Shown piece after piece: positions 26,502 through 34,921 of a stretch of 64,000 bases of DNA. The stretch is taken from positions 1 to 64,000 of the forward strand of contig NZ_SCMR01000008.1 of assembly GCF_005502885.1 (NCBI RefSeq), in the 5' to 3' direction. The notes beneath the pieces were generated by a model. The model saw nothing but the letters and a program-made list of their open reading frames with translations. It was not told the origin of the DNA and made no database searches. Numbering within the stretch: position 1 is the stretch's first letter; every line of letters begins with the position of its first letter. The DNA is from Microbacterium sp. 2FI. Its GTDB lineage: Bacteria; Actinomycetota; Actinomycetes; Actinomycetales; Microbacteriaceae. The translations under genes and the position numbers were made by a program.

Positions 26502-26951
26502 CTACCGCTCGTCGTATCGCGCGCCATCAGGGTTTGACGGCTGGACGGTGAGTACGAGGAGGATGATATCGCCCACTGAGGGCACAAGGCGCAGCAGTAC
26601 GAGCCAGCCTGAGAGGTTGGCGTCGTGGAGGCGGCGCACGGCGACCGCGACTTGCGGGACAAGTGTCACCAGCGCCCAGACGGCGATGAGCGCAATCCCG
26701 ATGCTGAAGGCCGCGCTCAGGTAGAACACGTCCCCGTCCGCGTTCAGCTCCCCTGTCGCGAAGCCGATCACCAGGGCCAGGACCGCAAGGGCGATGTATA
26801 CCAATGTGGTCGCGAGTTGCCACCACCAGTACTCGGAGCGGCTGGCCCGGCCAGAGAAGGTGCCGTATTTGCGGAAGAATCGACCGATGGCCTGCGTGAA
26901 GGACGCGCCGTAGAGCGGTTCGGCCAGCGTCGGCGAGGTCGTTGTGCCCAT
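26502..26951 (-). CDS. DUF805 membrane protein
   Basis: 149 residues from ATG 26951. The DUF805 pattern is plain: F.KY..FSGRASRSEYWWWQL near residues 26-45, helices, then VTLVPQVAVAVRRLHDANLSGWLVLLRLVPSVGDIILLVLTVQPSNPDGARY. DUF805 proteins are small inner-membrane proteins of unknown function, YhaH-like. It is convergent with the preceding membrane protein gene. A start three codons upstream is possible. Confidence 0.9.
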   Translation of the reverse strand: MGTTTSPTLAEPLYGASFTQAIGRFFRKYGTFSGRASRSEYWWWQLATTLVYIALAVLALVIGFATGELNADGDVFYLSAAFSIGIALIAVWALVTLVPQVAVAVRRLHDANLSGWLVLLRLVPSVGDIILLVLTVQPSNPDGARYDER

Positions 26952-27070
26952 GCGGCACACTTTAGCCCCACCGCCCCCACTGCCGACGACGAGGCGCGGT
27001 CGACCCGGCTCGTTGCCTCACCGTGGAACGGACATCAGCATCCGCACTCCCGGTACTCGGCCGGCAATGC

Positions 27071-27760
27071 TCACGAGCGCCCGGGGCGGGGGTCGACCAA
27101 CCCGTGGCGGTGCGCCATGATGACGGCCTGAACACGGTCGCGCGCGCCCAGCTTGGCGAGAACCCGGCCGACGTGCGTCTTGACCGTCGACTCGCTGAGG
27201 TAGAGGCTCTGGGCGATCTCGGTGTTGGTCATGCCCTCCGCTATCGCCAGGAAGACGTCGCGTTCGCGCTCGGTGAGGTCGCCGAGCGGGTCGTTCGCTC
27301 CGTCGGGCGGGAGGGGGTTCGCCGTCCCGCCGCCGCGGGTGGCGCGCTCGATCACCCGACGCGTCACGGCGGGCGCCAGCACCGCGTCTCCGCGATGCAC
27401 CGACCGGATCGCGGCCGTCAGCTCGGTGCGCTGCGCGTCCTTGAGCAGGAAGCCGCTCGCACCGGCATCCAGCGCTCCGAACGCGTACTCGTCGAGGTCG
27501 AACGTCGTGAGCACGAGCACGCGGGTCGCGGCATGCGCCCGCACGATCGCGCGGGTCGCGGCGATGCCGTCGGCACGCGGCATCCGGATGTCCATGAGCA
27601 CCACGTCGGGAGCGAGGGCCGCGACGGCGCGCACGGCCTCGTCACCGTCGGCGGCTTCGCCGACGACCTCGATGTCGGACTCCGCCTCGAGCACCAGACG
27701 GAACCCGAGCCGGATGAGCTCCTGATCGTCGACCAGCAGGACGCGGATGCGATCGGTCAC
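27071..27760 (-). CDS. Two-component response regulator, NarL/FixJ family
   Basis: 229 residues, GTG start. The receiver domain begins IRVLLVDDQELIRLGFRLVLE with the phospho-acceptor Asp in PDVVLMDIRMPRADGIAATR (about residue 54), Thr in VLVLTTFDLD and Lys in GASGFLLKDA. The LuxR-type helix-turn-helix is LTERERDVFLAIAEGMTNTEIAQSLYLSESTVKTHVGRVLAKLGARDRVQAVIMAHRHGLV. The start overlaps the kinase stop by 4 bases (27757-27760), confirming the cognate pair. It probably controls the linked ABC transporter. Confidence 0.95.
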   Translation of the reverse strand: MTDRIRVLLVDDQELIRLGFRLVLEAESDIEVVGEAADGDEAVRAVAALAPDVVLMDIRMPRADGIAATRAIVRAHAATRVLVLTTFDLDEYAFGALDAGASGFLLKDAQRTELTAAIRSVHRGDAVLAPAVTRRVIERATRGGGTANPLPPDGANDPLGDLTERERDVFLAIAEGMTNTEIAQSLYLSESTVKTHVGRVLAKLGARDRVQAVIMAHRHGLVDPRPGRS

Positions 27761-29064
27761 GGTTTCTGCTCCTCGGTCGGTGCATCGCGCAGGGGAAGGC
27801 TCGCCCGGACGACCCATCGGCCGCCGTCGCCCGGTCCTGCAGTCAGGGTGCCCCCGACGTGCGCGACGCGCTCACGCAGGCCCGGGATCCCGTAACCGCC
27901 GCGGATGCCGACCTCGGCGGGCGGGGTCGACGCGGGCACGCCGTCGTTGACGACCGACACATCGACGGTGCCTGCGCCCACGCTGAGGCGAACCTCAATG
28001 GACGAGGCCGCCGGCGCGTGACGCATCGCGTTGGTCAGCGACTCCTGAACGATGCGGAGCATCGCCAACCGGACGTCGGCAGGCAGATCGTCGAAGCCGC
28101 CCTCGCTGTGGAGCACGACGGGGAATCCGGCGCGCTGGGCCGCCTCGACGGCGTCCGCGACGCTCATCGACTCGAGAGGCACGAGCAGGGCTCCGGGCTG
28201 GGCATCGGGATCCCGCAGCACGCCGAGCATCGAGCGCATCTCGGTGAGGGCGCCGCGAGCCGTGTCGGCGATCTGCTGTGTGGCCGCCCGCGCGCGCTCC
28301 GCATCGGCGGTCGCCGTCGCTCCCTCGGCGAGCGCGACGACGACGGTGAGGTTGTGCGACACGATGTCGTGCATCTCGCGCGCGATGCGCGTGCGCTCGC
28401 CGGCCGCAGCCAGCTGCGCCTGCTGGTCGCGCTCGACGAGCAGCTGCCGCGAACGGTCGATGAGTGCCTCGAGATAGCGGCGGCGGTTGCCCACGTTCGT
28501 GCCGATGAGCGCGCCGATGAGCATCGCAGCCAGCCCCGATATGAGGGATGTCGCCAGGAGGCCGAGCTCAGCCGGCGCCCTGATGGCGGCGACGACGGTA
28601 GCCGCGGCGAGCGCGGCGGCAGCGATGCCGAAGCACGTCCACGCCGCGCGGTTCGAGCGGTACGCGGCGACCGCGTACAGCGCGAAGGCGGGCAGGATCT
28701 GCGTCGCCGGCACGAGGCTCGGCGGGAGGACGAGCGCGGGGACGAGGCAGACGGCGAAGACCACGAGGGGGTGGCGGCGACGGAAGAGGAGCGCTGCGCA
28801 CGCGACGATCACGACCCCGACCGCGAACCAGGTCTCGGTCGCGCTCGGCTGGGTCGGGAATCCGGAGCGGAACGTCGCGACCGGCAGCGAGAGGAGGAGC
28901 GCGGCGCCGGCGACCAGCGCGTCGGTGATGCGCGGATGCCGCGACCAGAACCGTCGCAGCACTCCGGGAGGCCGTGGCAGCAGCAACCCGTCGTCGGCAC
29001 CGGGAGCGGCACCGACGACGGGATCACTGGCTGCTTGCGGCATCCGGTCGACTCTACGCGTCAC
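27757..29064 (-). CDS. Sensor histidine kinase, HisKA_3/NarX-like
   Basis: 435 residues from GTG 29064, chosen because it gives a GTGA overlap with the ABC permease stop; ATG 29043 is an alternative. The N-terminal half has about five membrane helices and no large extracellular domain, so it may sense the membrane itself or its ABC partner. The phospho-acceptor His is in RTRIAREMHDIVSHNLTVVVALAEGA. The ATPase part has LRIVQESLTNAMRHAPAASSIEVRLS (N box) and GGYGIPGLRERVAHVGGTLTAGPG (G box). It is the third gene of an ABC-kinase-regulator operon. Confidence 0.94.
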   Translation of the reverse strand: MTRRVDRMPQAASDPVVGAAPGADDGLLLPRPPGVLRRFWSRHPRITDALVAGAALLLSLPVATFRSGFPTQPSATETWFAVGVVIVACAALLFRRRHPLVVFAVCLVPALVLPPSLVPATQILPAFALYAVAAYRSNRAAWTCFGIAAAALAAATVVAAIRAPAELGLLATSLISGLAAMLIGALIGTNVGNRRRYLEALIDRSRQLLVERDQQAQLAAAGERTRIAREMHDIVSHNLTVVVALAEGATATADAERARAATQQIADTARGALTEMRSMLGVLRDPDAQPGALLVPLESMSVADAVEAAQRAGFPVVLHSEGGFDDLPADVRLAMLRIVQESLTNAMRHAPAASSIEVRLSVGAGTVDVSVVNDGVPASTPPAEVGIRGGYGIPGLRERVAHVGGTLTAGPGDGGRWVVRASLPLRDAPTEEQKP

Positions 29065-29867
29065 GCATCGCGTGTACGCAGGACGCCCCATCCGAGGACG
29101 AGCGGGACGATCGCCCAGCCGAGGAGTGCGAAGAGCGACGGAAGCACGTCCTCCGCGCCGGGTGTCGACAGGTACGACGCGGCGTTCATCGGCAGGTACT
29201 GCGACATCTCGACGATCCAGATCCAGTCCTCGCCCGCCATCGCGAACAGGCTGAAGACGATCGGCAGCACGAACAGCACGCCCACGGTGGCCGCGATCGC
29301 GCCGGCGCCGTTGCGGACGATGAATCCGAACCCGAGGCCCAGCAGGGTGAACGAGACCATCGACAGCACCCCGTACGCGAGGGGCACGACCGACTGCGAG
29401 GGCTCCGACCAGTCGATGCCGGTCGACAGGATGGGCGCCGTGACCGCGATCGCGATCGCGTAGCTCACGACGGTCGTGACCGCCATCAGCGCCGACACCA
29501 CCACAGCCTTCGCCACGACGACGGTGCCGCGGTGCGGCTCTGCCGTGAGCGTCGAGCGGATCATGCCCGTCGAGTATTCACCCGTGATGACGATCGCTCC
29601 GAGGATGCCGGCGACGAGCATCGTGAACTGGGAGGGTGAGAGGATCGCGCTCACCGCGGGGAACTCGCCCCCGAAGCTCTGCGACGCTGCCGCGATCATG
29701 GCCGAGATGCCGACCGAGAGCGCGGCGGCCACCGCGAGCGACCACCAGGTCGAGCGCAGCGTGATGACCTTGATCCACTCGCTGTGCAGCACCCGCGCGA
29801 AGCTCAGGCGATGGTGTGACGATGCTGCCTGGGTGTGCAGCGCGGGCTCGGTGGCGAGGGCGGTCAT
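29061..29867 (-). CDS. ABC transporter permease (ABC-2 type)
   Basis: 268 residues. The start SFARVLHSEWIKVITLRSTWWSL is typical of bacteriocin or antibiotic ABC-2 permeases, followed by six membrane helices. The segment GAIVITGEYSTGMIRSTLTAEPHRGTVVVAKAVV is the conserved cytoplasmic E.Y..G.ir..L...p.R....aK motif. It would pair with the ATPase encoded just upstream to export a peptide or drug or give self-protection. It overlaps its neighbours by 4 bases on both sides. Confidence 0.93.
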   Translation of the reverse strand: MTALATEPALHTQAASSHHRLSFARVLHSEWIKVITLRSTWWSLAVAAALSVGISAMIAAASQSFGGEFPAVSAILSPSQFTMLVAGILGAIVITGEYSTGMIRSTLTAEPHRGTVVVAKAVVVSALMAVTTVVSYAIAIAVTAPILSTGIDWSEPSQSVVPLAYGVLSMVSFTLLGLGFGFIVRNGAGAIAATVGVLFVLPIVFSLFAMAGEDWIWIVEMSQYLPMNAASYLSTPGAEDVLPSLFALLGWAIVPLVLGWGVLRTRDA

Positions 29868-30775
29868 GAGATCTCCTTGGACTTGTACTCGACCGATTCG
29901 CCAGTGAGCGCGAGGTACGCGTCTTCCAGCGAGCCGGTGCGAGAGATGAGTTCGTGCACCGGGATGCCGAGCGAGGCCGCGAGGTCGCCGATGGACGCCG
30001 CGGTCACGCCGCTGATCTCGGCGAGCCCGGGCTCGGTCGTCGTCACGGTGATGTCAGGCCCGGCGACGGCTGCGGCGAGCTCGCTGAGACGCGGCGAGCG
30101 CACCCGGACGGTGTTGCTCGTCCACGCTCCGACGAGCTCGGACAGCTCGGCGTCGGCGAGCACCTGCCCGCGACCCAGCACGATGACGTGGTCGGCGGTC
30201 AGCGCCATCTCGCTCATGAGGTGGCTGGAGAGCAGCACGGTGCGCCCTTCGGACGCGAGATGCCGCACGAACTGCCGCACCCACCGCACCCCCTCGGGAT
30301 CGAGGCCGTTGACCGGTTCGTCGAGGACCACCGTGTGCGGGTCGCCCAGCAGCGCCGCGGCGATGCCCAGTCGCTGACCCATGCCGAGCGAGAACTTGCC
30401 CGCACGCTTGCCTGCCACCGGGCCGAGGCCCGTCAGCTCGATGACCTCGTCGACCCGCGCGCGCCCCAGCCCGTGGGTTGCCGCCATCGCCCGCAGGTGA
30501 TTGCGGGCGGAGCGCCCGGTGTGAACCGCCTTGGCGTCGAGGAGCACCCCGACTTCGGTGAGCGGCGCCCGCAACTGGGTGTACGGCTTGCCGTTCACGG
30601 TGACGGTGCCCGATGTCGGTCGGTCGAGGCCGACGATCATGCGCATCGTCGTGGACTTGCCGGCGCCATTCGGCCCGAGGAATCCCGTGACCTTTCCCGG
30701 CTGCACGGTGAACGAGACCTGCGAGACCGCGGTCTTGTCGCCGAAGCGCTTGGTGAGTTGTTCTGCAACGATCAT
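29864..30775 (-). CDS. ABC transporter ATP-binding protein
   Basis: 303 residues. Walker A is GFLGPNGAGKST (about 34-42), the Q loop is near LDRPTSG, the signature is FSLGMGQRLGIAAALLG, and Walker B is TVVLDEPVNGLDPEG, followed by the H loop LLSSHLMSEM. A C-terminal extension of about 90 residues resembles the tail of bacteriocin/NatA-type ATPases. The signature reads SLGMGQ rather than LSGGQ, which is common in this group. It is the first gene of a four-gene operon. TAGCGT lies 6 bases before the ATG, so the transcript may be leaderless. Confidence 0.95.
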   Translation of the reverse strand: MIVAEQLTKRFGDKTAVSQVSFTVQPGKVTGFLGPNGAGKSTTMRMIVGLDRPTSGTVTVNGKPYTQLRAPLTEVGVLLDAKAVHTGRSARNHLRAMAATHGLGRARVDEVIELTGLGPVAGKRAGKFSLGMGQRLGIAAALLGDPHTVVLDEPVNGLDPEGVRWVRQFVRHLASEGRTVLLSSHLMSEMALTADHVIVLGRGQVLADAELSELVGAWTSNTVRVRSPRLSELAAAVAGPDITVTTTEPGLAEISGVTAASIGDLAASLGIPVHELISRTGSLEDAYLALTGESVEYKSKEIS

Positions 30776-30991
30776 GCCCCCACGCTACGAGCGCGGTATG
30801 CCGGAGCGCGTCCCCCTGTGGGAGGACATTGCCCTGGCGAAGTGGTACTCCGGTACATCGGCCGACACTGGAGGCCGCGAGACGACGCAGAGTGCTGCCT
30901 GTCGGCGTTCTGCTTGGCTTCTGCGTCGTCTCGGCGATGGGATGCCGAGAATCACACGGCGAGCGCCGCGTCTACGTCTCACAAACGACGA

Positions 30992-31021
30992 AGTCCCGGG
31001 AACCCTCAGGTTCCCGGGACT
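30992..31021 (-). terminator. Strong terminator beside the tRNA-Pro fragment
   Basis: AGTCCCGGGAACC pairs perfectly with GGTTCCCGGGACT around a CTCA loop (13 base pairs). Read leftwards, it lies 6 bases after the 3' end of the tRNA fragment, the usual place for the terminator of that tRNA gene. The hairpin is symmetric and may also act rightwards. Confidence 0.85.
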
Positions 31022-31027
31022 TTCCAG

Positions 31028-31061
31028 TCGGGATGACAGGATTTGAACCTGCGACCCCTTG
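31028..31061 (-). pseudogene. tRNA-Pro 3' fragment (integration-site scar)
   Basis: On the minus strand this reads CAAGGGGTCGCAGGTTCAAA followed by TCCTGTCATCCCGA. It is the 3' half of a tRNA-Pro from the end of the anticodon arm: T arm with TTCAAAT loop, acceptor strand CATCCCG and discriminator A. No CCA is encoded. Positions beyond 31061 do not continue into an anticodon loop or D arm, so it cannot be a working tRNA. Tyrosine integrases use this tRNA segment as attB, and such a 3' scar marks one end of an integrated element. The native-looking terminator lies on the chromosomal side, so the element would extend to the right. Confidence 0.75.
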
Positions 31062-31063
31062 GA

Positions 31064-31086
31064 GGATTCGGGCGATTTCCGAATCC
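31064..31086. other. Hairpin next to the attachment scar
   Basis: GGATTCGG and CCGAATCC pair around a 7-base loop directly on the island side of the tRNA fragment. About 40 bases on, GTTCCCT and AGGGAAC form a second short inverted repeat. These may be recombinase arm sites. No gene is present in 31064-31281. Confidence 0.4.
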
Positions 31087-31192
31087 CACCGGATGTCTTG
31101 AGAACCCGCGTGTTCCCTTGTGTTTACAGGGAACCGGACGGTTCGAATGCTCCGATTGTATCGGGTTAGCCGCGGTCGTCCCTGGGTGATTG

Positions 31193-31208
31193 AGGTGGGA
31201 AAGTGATG
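31193..31208 (+). repeat. Direct repeat, left copy (possible att site)
   Basis: AGGTGGGAAAGTGATG is repeated exactly at 43958-43973. With one mismatch the match extends to 19 bases (the next bases are ACC and GCC). The right copy is 28 bases upstream of the tyrosine recombinase gene, so the pair could bound a 12.8-kb element. Confidence 0.5.
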
Positions 31209-31281
31209 ACCTCCGCGCCTCACGCAGCCTGATGAAACTGTCGGTGTGAAGCGCCTTCGCTCTCAGCTGGTGGAGGCTCGA

Positions 31282-32064
31282 TCACCAGGTGGAGTCGCCG
31301 CGGACCGTGGCGTCGCCGCCGCCGTCGACGAAGATCACCTGTCCACAGATGTGCGTGTTCTCGACTCCCGCGAGCCAGGCCAGGAGACGAGCGGGCACCG
31401 CTGCGTCGGCGAACCCGTTGAGTGGCATCGGTACGGCCGCGGCCACCATCTTGCGACCTTGCTCGCTGGCGAGTGCATCCCTCATCATCGGGGTGCTGAT
31501 GACGCCGGGGGCGATCGCATTGAGGGGGATGCCGGCGCCGGCCCACTCCGAAGTGATCGAGGATCGACGCACCCATTGGGCGAACGCCTTCTTAGTGGAC
31601 GGGTAGATCAGCATCCCGGTGCCCGTCGGGTCGGCGGCGAGTTCGGTCGCGCGCGCCAGCGCCGCCGCCTCGTCTCCGGAGGTGAAGTCCGCGGTGAGCT
31701 GGTCATCGACGGGGCCGATGCTGGCGAACGATGCCACCCCGACGGCTCTCGGTGAGTCGGACCCGGCCAGGAGAGGGCGCAGCCCCTCCAGCGTCGCGAC
31801 CATGCCGAAGTAGTTGACGCTCGCGGTTGCCGGGATGGGGAGCGCCAGCCCGGCGACGGCGATGATCGCATCGATCGATCCTCCTGAGGCATTCCGCACC
31901 TCTTCGACCATGCGGGCGCGGTCGTCGGCTGAGGTGAGGTCGACCTGGATGTCTGCGTCGCGGAGGTCGACGCCGATCACGCGCTCGCCGCGGCTCTCGA
32001 GAAGTAGTTTGGTGGCGAGCCCGATGCCGGATGCGGCACCGGTCACGACGGACGTTCTGGTCAT
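31282..32064 (-). CDS. Short-chain dehydrogenase/reductase (3-alpha-hydroxysteroid dehydrogenase-like)
   Basis: 260 residues. The Rossmann motif TGAASGIG lies at 8-15. The acidic VDLRDADIQVDLTS segment after strand beta-2 suggests NAD(H). The catalytic pair is Tyr154 and Lys158 (YPSTKKA), with Ser in VGVASFASIG. The usual NNAG reads IAVAGL. LNAIAPGVISTPMMRD and GQVIFVDGGGDATVRGD complete the fold. The short form after the Rossmann loop resembles 3-alpha-HSD/carbonyl reductases. It is the last gene of a cluster with alcohol and aldehyde dehydrogenases and an MpaB-like oxygenase; it probably oxidises a secondary alcohol. Confidence 0.9.
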   Translation of the reverse strand: MTRTSVVTGAASGIGLATKLLLESRGERVIGVDLRDADIQVDLTSADDRARMVEEVRNASGGSIDAIIAVAGLALPIPATASVNYFGMVATLEGLRPLLAGSDSPRAVGVASFASIGPVDDQLTADFTSGDEAAALARATELAADPTGTGMLIYPSTKKAFAQWVRRSSITSEWAGAGIPLNAIAPGVISTPMMRDALASEQGRKMVAAAVPMPLNGFADAAVPARLLAWLAGVENTHICGQVIFVDGGGDATVRGDSTW

Positions 32065-32108
32065 GTCATCTCCATAGGTGGGTTTGGTGCGCAGCCGTCT
32101 CGGTCGAC

Positions 32109-33197
32109 TTACCGGAACAGCAGCACGGGCTTGATCGCCTGGCCGGACCGTGAGTCGGCTTCGGCCGTGTTGATGTCTTCGAACGGGTAAGTCGTGACGA
32201 GACGGTCGAACGGGAATCGTCCGTCGCGCCAGTGCTCGATCAGGGTGGGGATGAACACCTGCGGGTCGGAGCTGCCTTCGAAGACGTAGGTGAGGTGTTT
32301 GCCGACGAGCTGCGTGGGGAAGACTGTCACGCTGTCGCTGCCCGCGCCGACGAGCACGATCTTGCCTCCCGTTCGGACGACGTCAATCGCCAGGGACATG
32401 ATCGACTCGCGTGCCGTGGTGTCCAGCGCGAAGTCGAGGCCGTCGCTGTCGCCGCGGACCTTGTCGTCGAGATTGCGCGCGCTGGCCAGAACGGTGCGGG
32501 TGGCACCGAGTTCGACCGCCAGGTCGAGCCGGGACTGATGAAGGTCGACGGCGACGATGTCTGTCGCTCCGGCAAGCTTCGCGGCCATCACGGCGGAGAG
32601 CCCCACCGCGCCGGCGCCGAACACCACGACCGACTGGCCGGGCGCGAGCTTCATCTCGTTCAGCACGGCACCGGCGCCGGTCATGATTCCGCAGCCGAGG
32701 GGACCCATCAGCTCCAGCGGCAGCTTGGGGTCCACGACGACGACACTGCGTTCCTTCGCGATCGCGTACTGCGCGAAGGAGGACTGCCCGAACCAGCGGC
32801 CTCCCACGGGCTCACCCGCGGAATCGATGACCTCCGTGCCGTCCTGCAGGTCCCGACCGGCAAGGTTGAGCGCCATGAACTCGTCGCAGTACGCCGGCTG
32901 GCCGCCGAGGCAGTGAGCGCAGCGCCCGCACGACGCGAAGCTGAGCACGACCGAGTCGCCGACGCGGACGGAGTCCACACCGGCGCCGACCTGGGTGACG
33001 ATGCCGGAGCCTTCGTGGCCCAGGATCGCCGGGAGCACGTAGGCGGCGAGATCGCGTGGCGTGACGTCGGTGTGGCAGAACCCGACCCCGACCAGTCGCA
33101 CGAGCACATCGCGCGGGCCGAGATCGGGAAGGGTGACGGCCTCGAGCAGGAATGGGCCGTCGGGCTCACGGAGGACGGCTGCAGTCGTGGTGGTCAT
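32109..33197 (-). CDS. Zinc-dependent alcohol dehydrogenase (aryl/benzyl-alcohol dehydrogenase-like)
   Basis: 362 residues. Catalytic zinc ligands are Cys41 (GFCHTD) and His61-Glu62 (GHEGSGIV). Structural zinc ligands are Cys90, 93, 96 and 104 (CGRCAHCLGGQPAYC). The cofactor loop is VVFGAGAVGLSAVMAAKLAGATDIVAVDLH, whose Asp after beta-2 suggests NAD. MGPLGCGIMTGAGAVLNEM is the typical long-chain/benzyl alcohol dehydrogenase helix. The ATG overlaps the aldehyde dehydrogenase stop by 4 bases. Together they would oxidise an alcohol to the acid via the aldehyde. Confidence 0.93.
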   Translation of the reverse strand: MTTTTAAVLREPDGPFLLEAVTLPDLGPRDVLVRLVGVGFCHTDVTPRDLAAYVLPAILGHEGSGIVTQVGAGVDSVRVGDSVVLSFASCGRCAHCLGGQPAYCDEFMALNLAGRDLQDGTEVIDSAGEPVGGRWFGQSSFAQYAIAKERSVVVVDPKLPLELMGPLGCGIMTGAGAVLNEMKLAPGQSVVVFGAGAVGLSAVMAAKLAGATDIVAVDLHQSRLDLAVELGATRTVLASARNLDDKVRGDSDGLDFALDTTARESIMSLAIDVVRTGGKIVLVGAGSDSVTVFPTQLVGKHLTYVFEGSSDPQVFIPTLIEHWRDGRFPFDRLVTTYPFEDINTAEADSRSGQAIKPVLLFR

Positions 33198-34600
33198 GAC
33201 TTTCCTCGCAGGAGCCGTACCTTCTTGGCCGTGAAGGGGGGCTGGGCCAGAGCCATCAGCGCTCCGCCGCGGGACTTGGACAGCACCGCGCGCTCGTGGC
33301 TGAAGGTCCGCACGCCATGCTCGCCGTGGTACGAACCCATGCCGCTCTCGCCGACTCCCCCGAACGGAAGGGACGAGACACCCAGCTGCAGCATCGGTGC
33401 GTTGATGCCCACCGACCCCGACGACGTGCGGGCCAGGAATTCGTCCTGCACGCTGGTCGCCTTACTGAAGAGGTACATGGCTAGGGGCTTGTCGCCGTCG
33501 TTGATGATGCCGATCGCCTCGTCGACGCCGCTGACGGTGATGATGGGCAGGATCGGTCCGAAGATCTCCTGTCCCATCACGGGGTCGGTAAGCGCCACCT
33601 TGGTGAGCACGGTGGGAGCCAGATACCGCTCCTCACGCTCCGACTGTCCGCCGATCTCGGCGCCACCCGCGGGCAGCAGCGCGACCAGTCTGTCGAGGTG
33701 GCGGGTGTTGACGACGCGGCCGAAGTCCGGTGACGTGCGCGGATCCTCGCCGTACATCGCGGTGATCTCCCGCCGCAGTCCCGCAACCAGGTCGGGAAGG
33801 ACGTCGGCGGTGGTCATGACATAGTCCGGTGCCACGCAGGTCTGGCCCGCATTGAGGAACTTCCCCCACACCAGCCAGTGCGCCGCAGCAGCGACATCCG
33901 CAGAACGGTCGACCCACACCGGCGACTTGCCACCCAGCTCGAGCGTGACCGGGGTGAGGTGCTTGGCTGCGGCGGCCATCACGATCCGGCCGACGGCGCC
34001 GTTTCCGGTGTAGAAGATGTGGTCCCAGCGCTCCGCCAACAGCTCGGTCGTCTCGTCGACACCGCCGGCGACGATGCGAACCGCACGCGGGTCGAGGTAC
34101 CTCGGGACGAGCTGTGCCATCAGGTCGGATGTCGCGGGCGCGAGTTCGCTCGGCTTCATCACGACCGCGTTCCCGGCCGCGATCGCGGCGGCCACCGGCA
34201 TCAGCAGCAGGTGGATCGGGTAGTTCCACGGCGAGATGACCAGCACCGTGCCGAGGGGTTCACGGATGACGCGGGCCGACGCTGGCTGCATCGCCAACGG
34301 CACCTTCACCCTGCGGGGACGCGTCCACCGCTGAAGGTTGCGCAGCAGCTCCTTCGTCTCTGTACGTACGGAGCTGATCTCAGCGAGGTAGGTCTCGATG
34401 GCCGGCTTGCCGAGGTCAGCGTGCAGTGCCTTTTCGATGGCGGGAACGTTCTCCGCCAGCATCCGATCGATCGCAGCGAGCTGCTCACGCCGCCAGGCGA
34501 GGGGCTTCGTGATCCCAGACCTGAACCCCGCCCGGGCGATGCCCGCCTCGTCGGCGGGTGTGCCGGCAGCGGTTGCCGGTGTCGTGGTGGTGAGAGACAT
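33194..34600 (-). CDS. Aldehyde dehydrogenase, class 3-like
   Basis: 468 residues, the shorter length typical of class 3 ALDHs. The catalytic Cys255 is in KFLNAGQTCVAPDYV and the general base Glu221 in VTLELGGKSP. The NAD-binding part has VISPWNYPIHLLLMP and MKPSELAP. The C-terminal region LPFGGVGESGMGSYHGEHGVRTFSHERAVL is also class 3 or fatty-aldehyde type. It is placed between the small beta protein gene and the alcohol dehydrogenase gene (4-base overlap with the latter). Likely substrates are medium/long-chain or aromatic aldehydes. Confidence 0.94.
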   Translation of the reverse strand: MSLTTTTPATAAGTPADEAGIARAGFRSGITKPLAWRREQLAAIDRMLAENVPAIEKALHADLGKPAIETYLAEISSVRTETKELLRNLQRWTRPRRVKVPLAMQPASARVIREPLGTVLVISPWNYPIHLLLMPVAAAIAAGNAVVMKPSELAPATSDLMAQLVPRYLDPRAVRIVAGGVDETTELLAERWDHIFYTGNGAVGRIVMAAAAKHLTPVTLELGGKSPVWVDRSADVAAAAHWLVWGKFLNAGQTCVAPDYVMTTADVLPDLVAGLRREITAMYGEDPRTSPDFGRVVNTRHLDRLVALLPAGGAEIGGQSEREERYLAPTVLTKVALTDPVMGQEIFGPILPIITVSGVDEAIGIINDGDKPLAMYLFSKATSVQDEFLARTSSGSVGINAPMLQLGVSSLPFGGVGESGMGSYHGEHGVRTFSHERAVLSKSRGGALMALAQPPFTAKKVRLLRGKS

Positions 34601-34624
34601 GTGGGCGTTTCCTCCTCGGCCGCG

Positions 34625-34921
34625 CTACGCGCGCGTGCCGGTCACTTTCTGTGCGGGGAACGCCCCGGCCTTGGCAGACCCGCTGAGGGAGTCACCCTCG
34701 GCGGTCAGCTGCCAGACGATGTGGAGCTTCATCGGCTTGGCGACATCGACGGTGAAGGTGACGGTGTCGTCGTCGTCGAAGACGAGGTTGTCGACCTGCA
34801 TCTGGCCTTGCGGACCGGACATGGTTCCGGTGGCGGGGTCTTCAGCAAAGGTGAGATCGAAGGCCTGGTTGCCGAACGGGCTCTTCATCTCGACATTCCA
34901 GGTGCCCACGGTGGCGGACAT
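34625..34921 (-). CDS. Small beta-rich protein of unknown function
   Basis: 98 residues from MSATVGTWNVEMKSPFGNQA. Alternating hydrophobic strands with the pattern GTW...MKSPFG.Q.....F........G.M.GPQG...V.......DTVTF..DV..PMK...VWQLTAEGDSLSGSAKAGAFPAQKVTGTRA suggest a small lipocalin-like beta-barrel. No signal peptide. The ATG overlaps the stop of the MpaB-like gene (TGATG). It may bind the hydrophobic substrate of the co-transcribed oxygenase and dehydrogenases. Family name unknown to me. Confidence 0.75.
   Translation of the reverse strand: MSATVGTWNVEMKSPFGNQAFDLTFAEDPATGTMSGPQGQMQVDNLVFDDDDTVTFTVDVAKPMKLHIVWQLTAEGDSLSGSAKAGAFPAQKVTGTRA

Noticed and set aside
27859..29463. 534-codon open frame on the plus strand
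   Set aside because: Antisense to the histidine kinase and permease genes; composition is typical of a high-GC shadow frame.
31120..31150. Second tRNA-like T-loop (GGTTCGAATGC) near the scar
   Set aside because: The flanking bases cannot form a T stem or acceptor stem.
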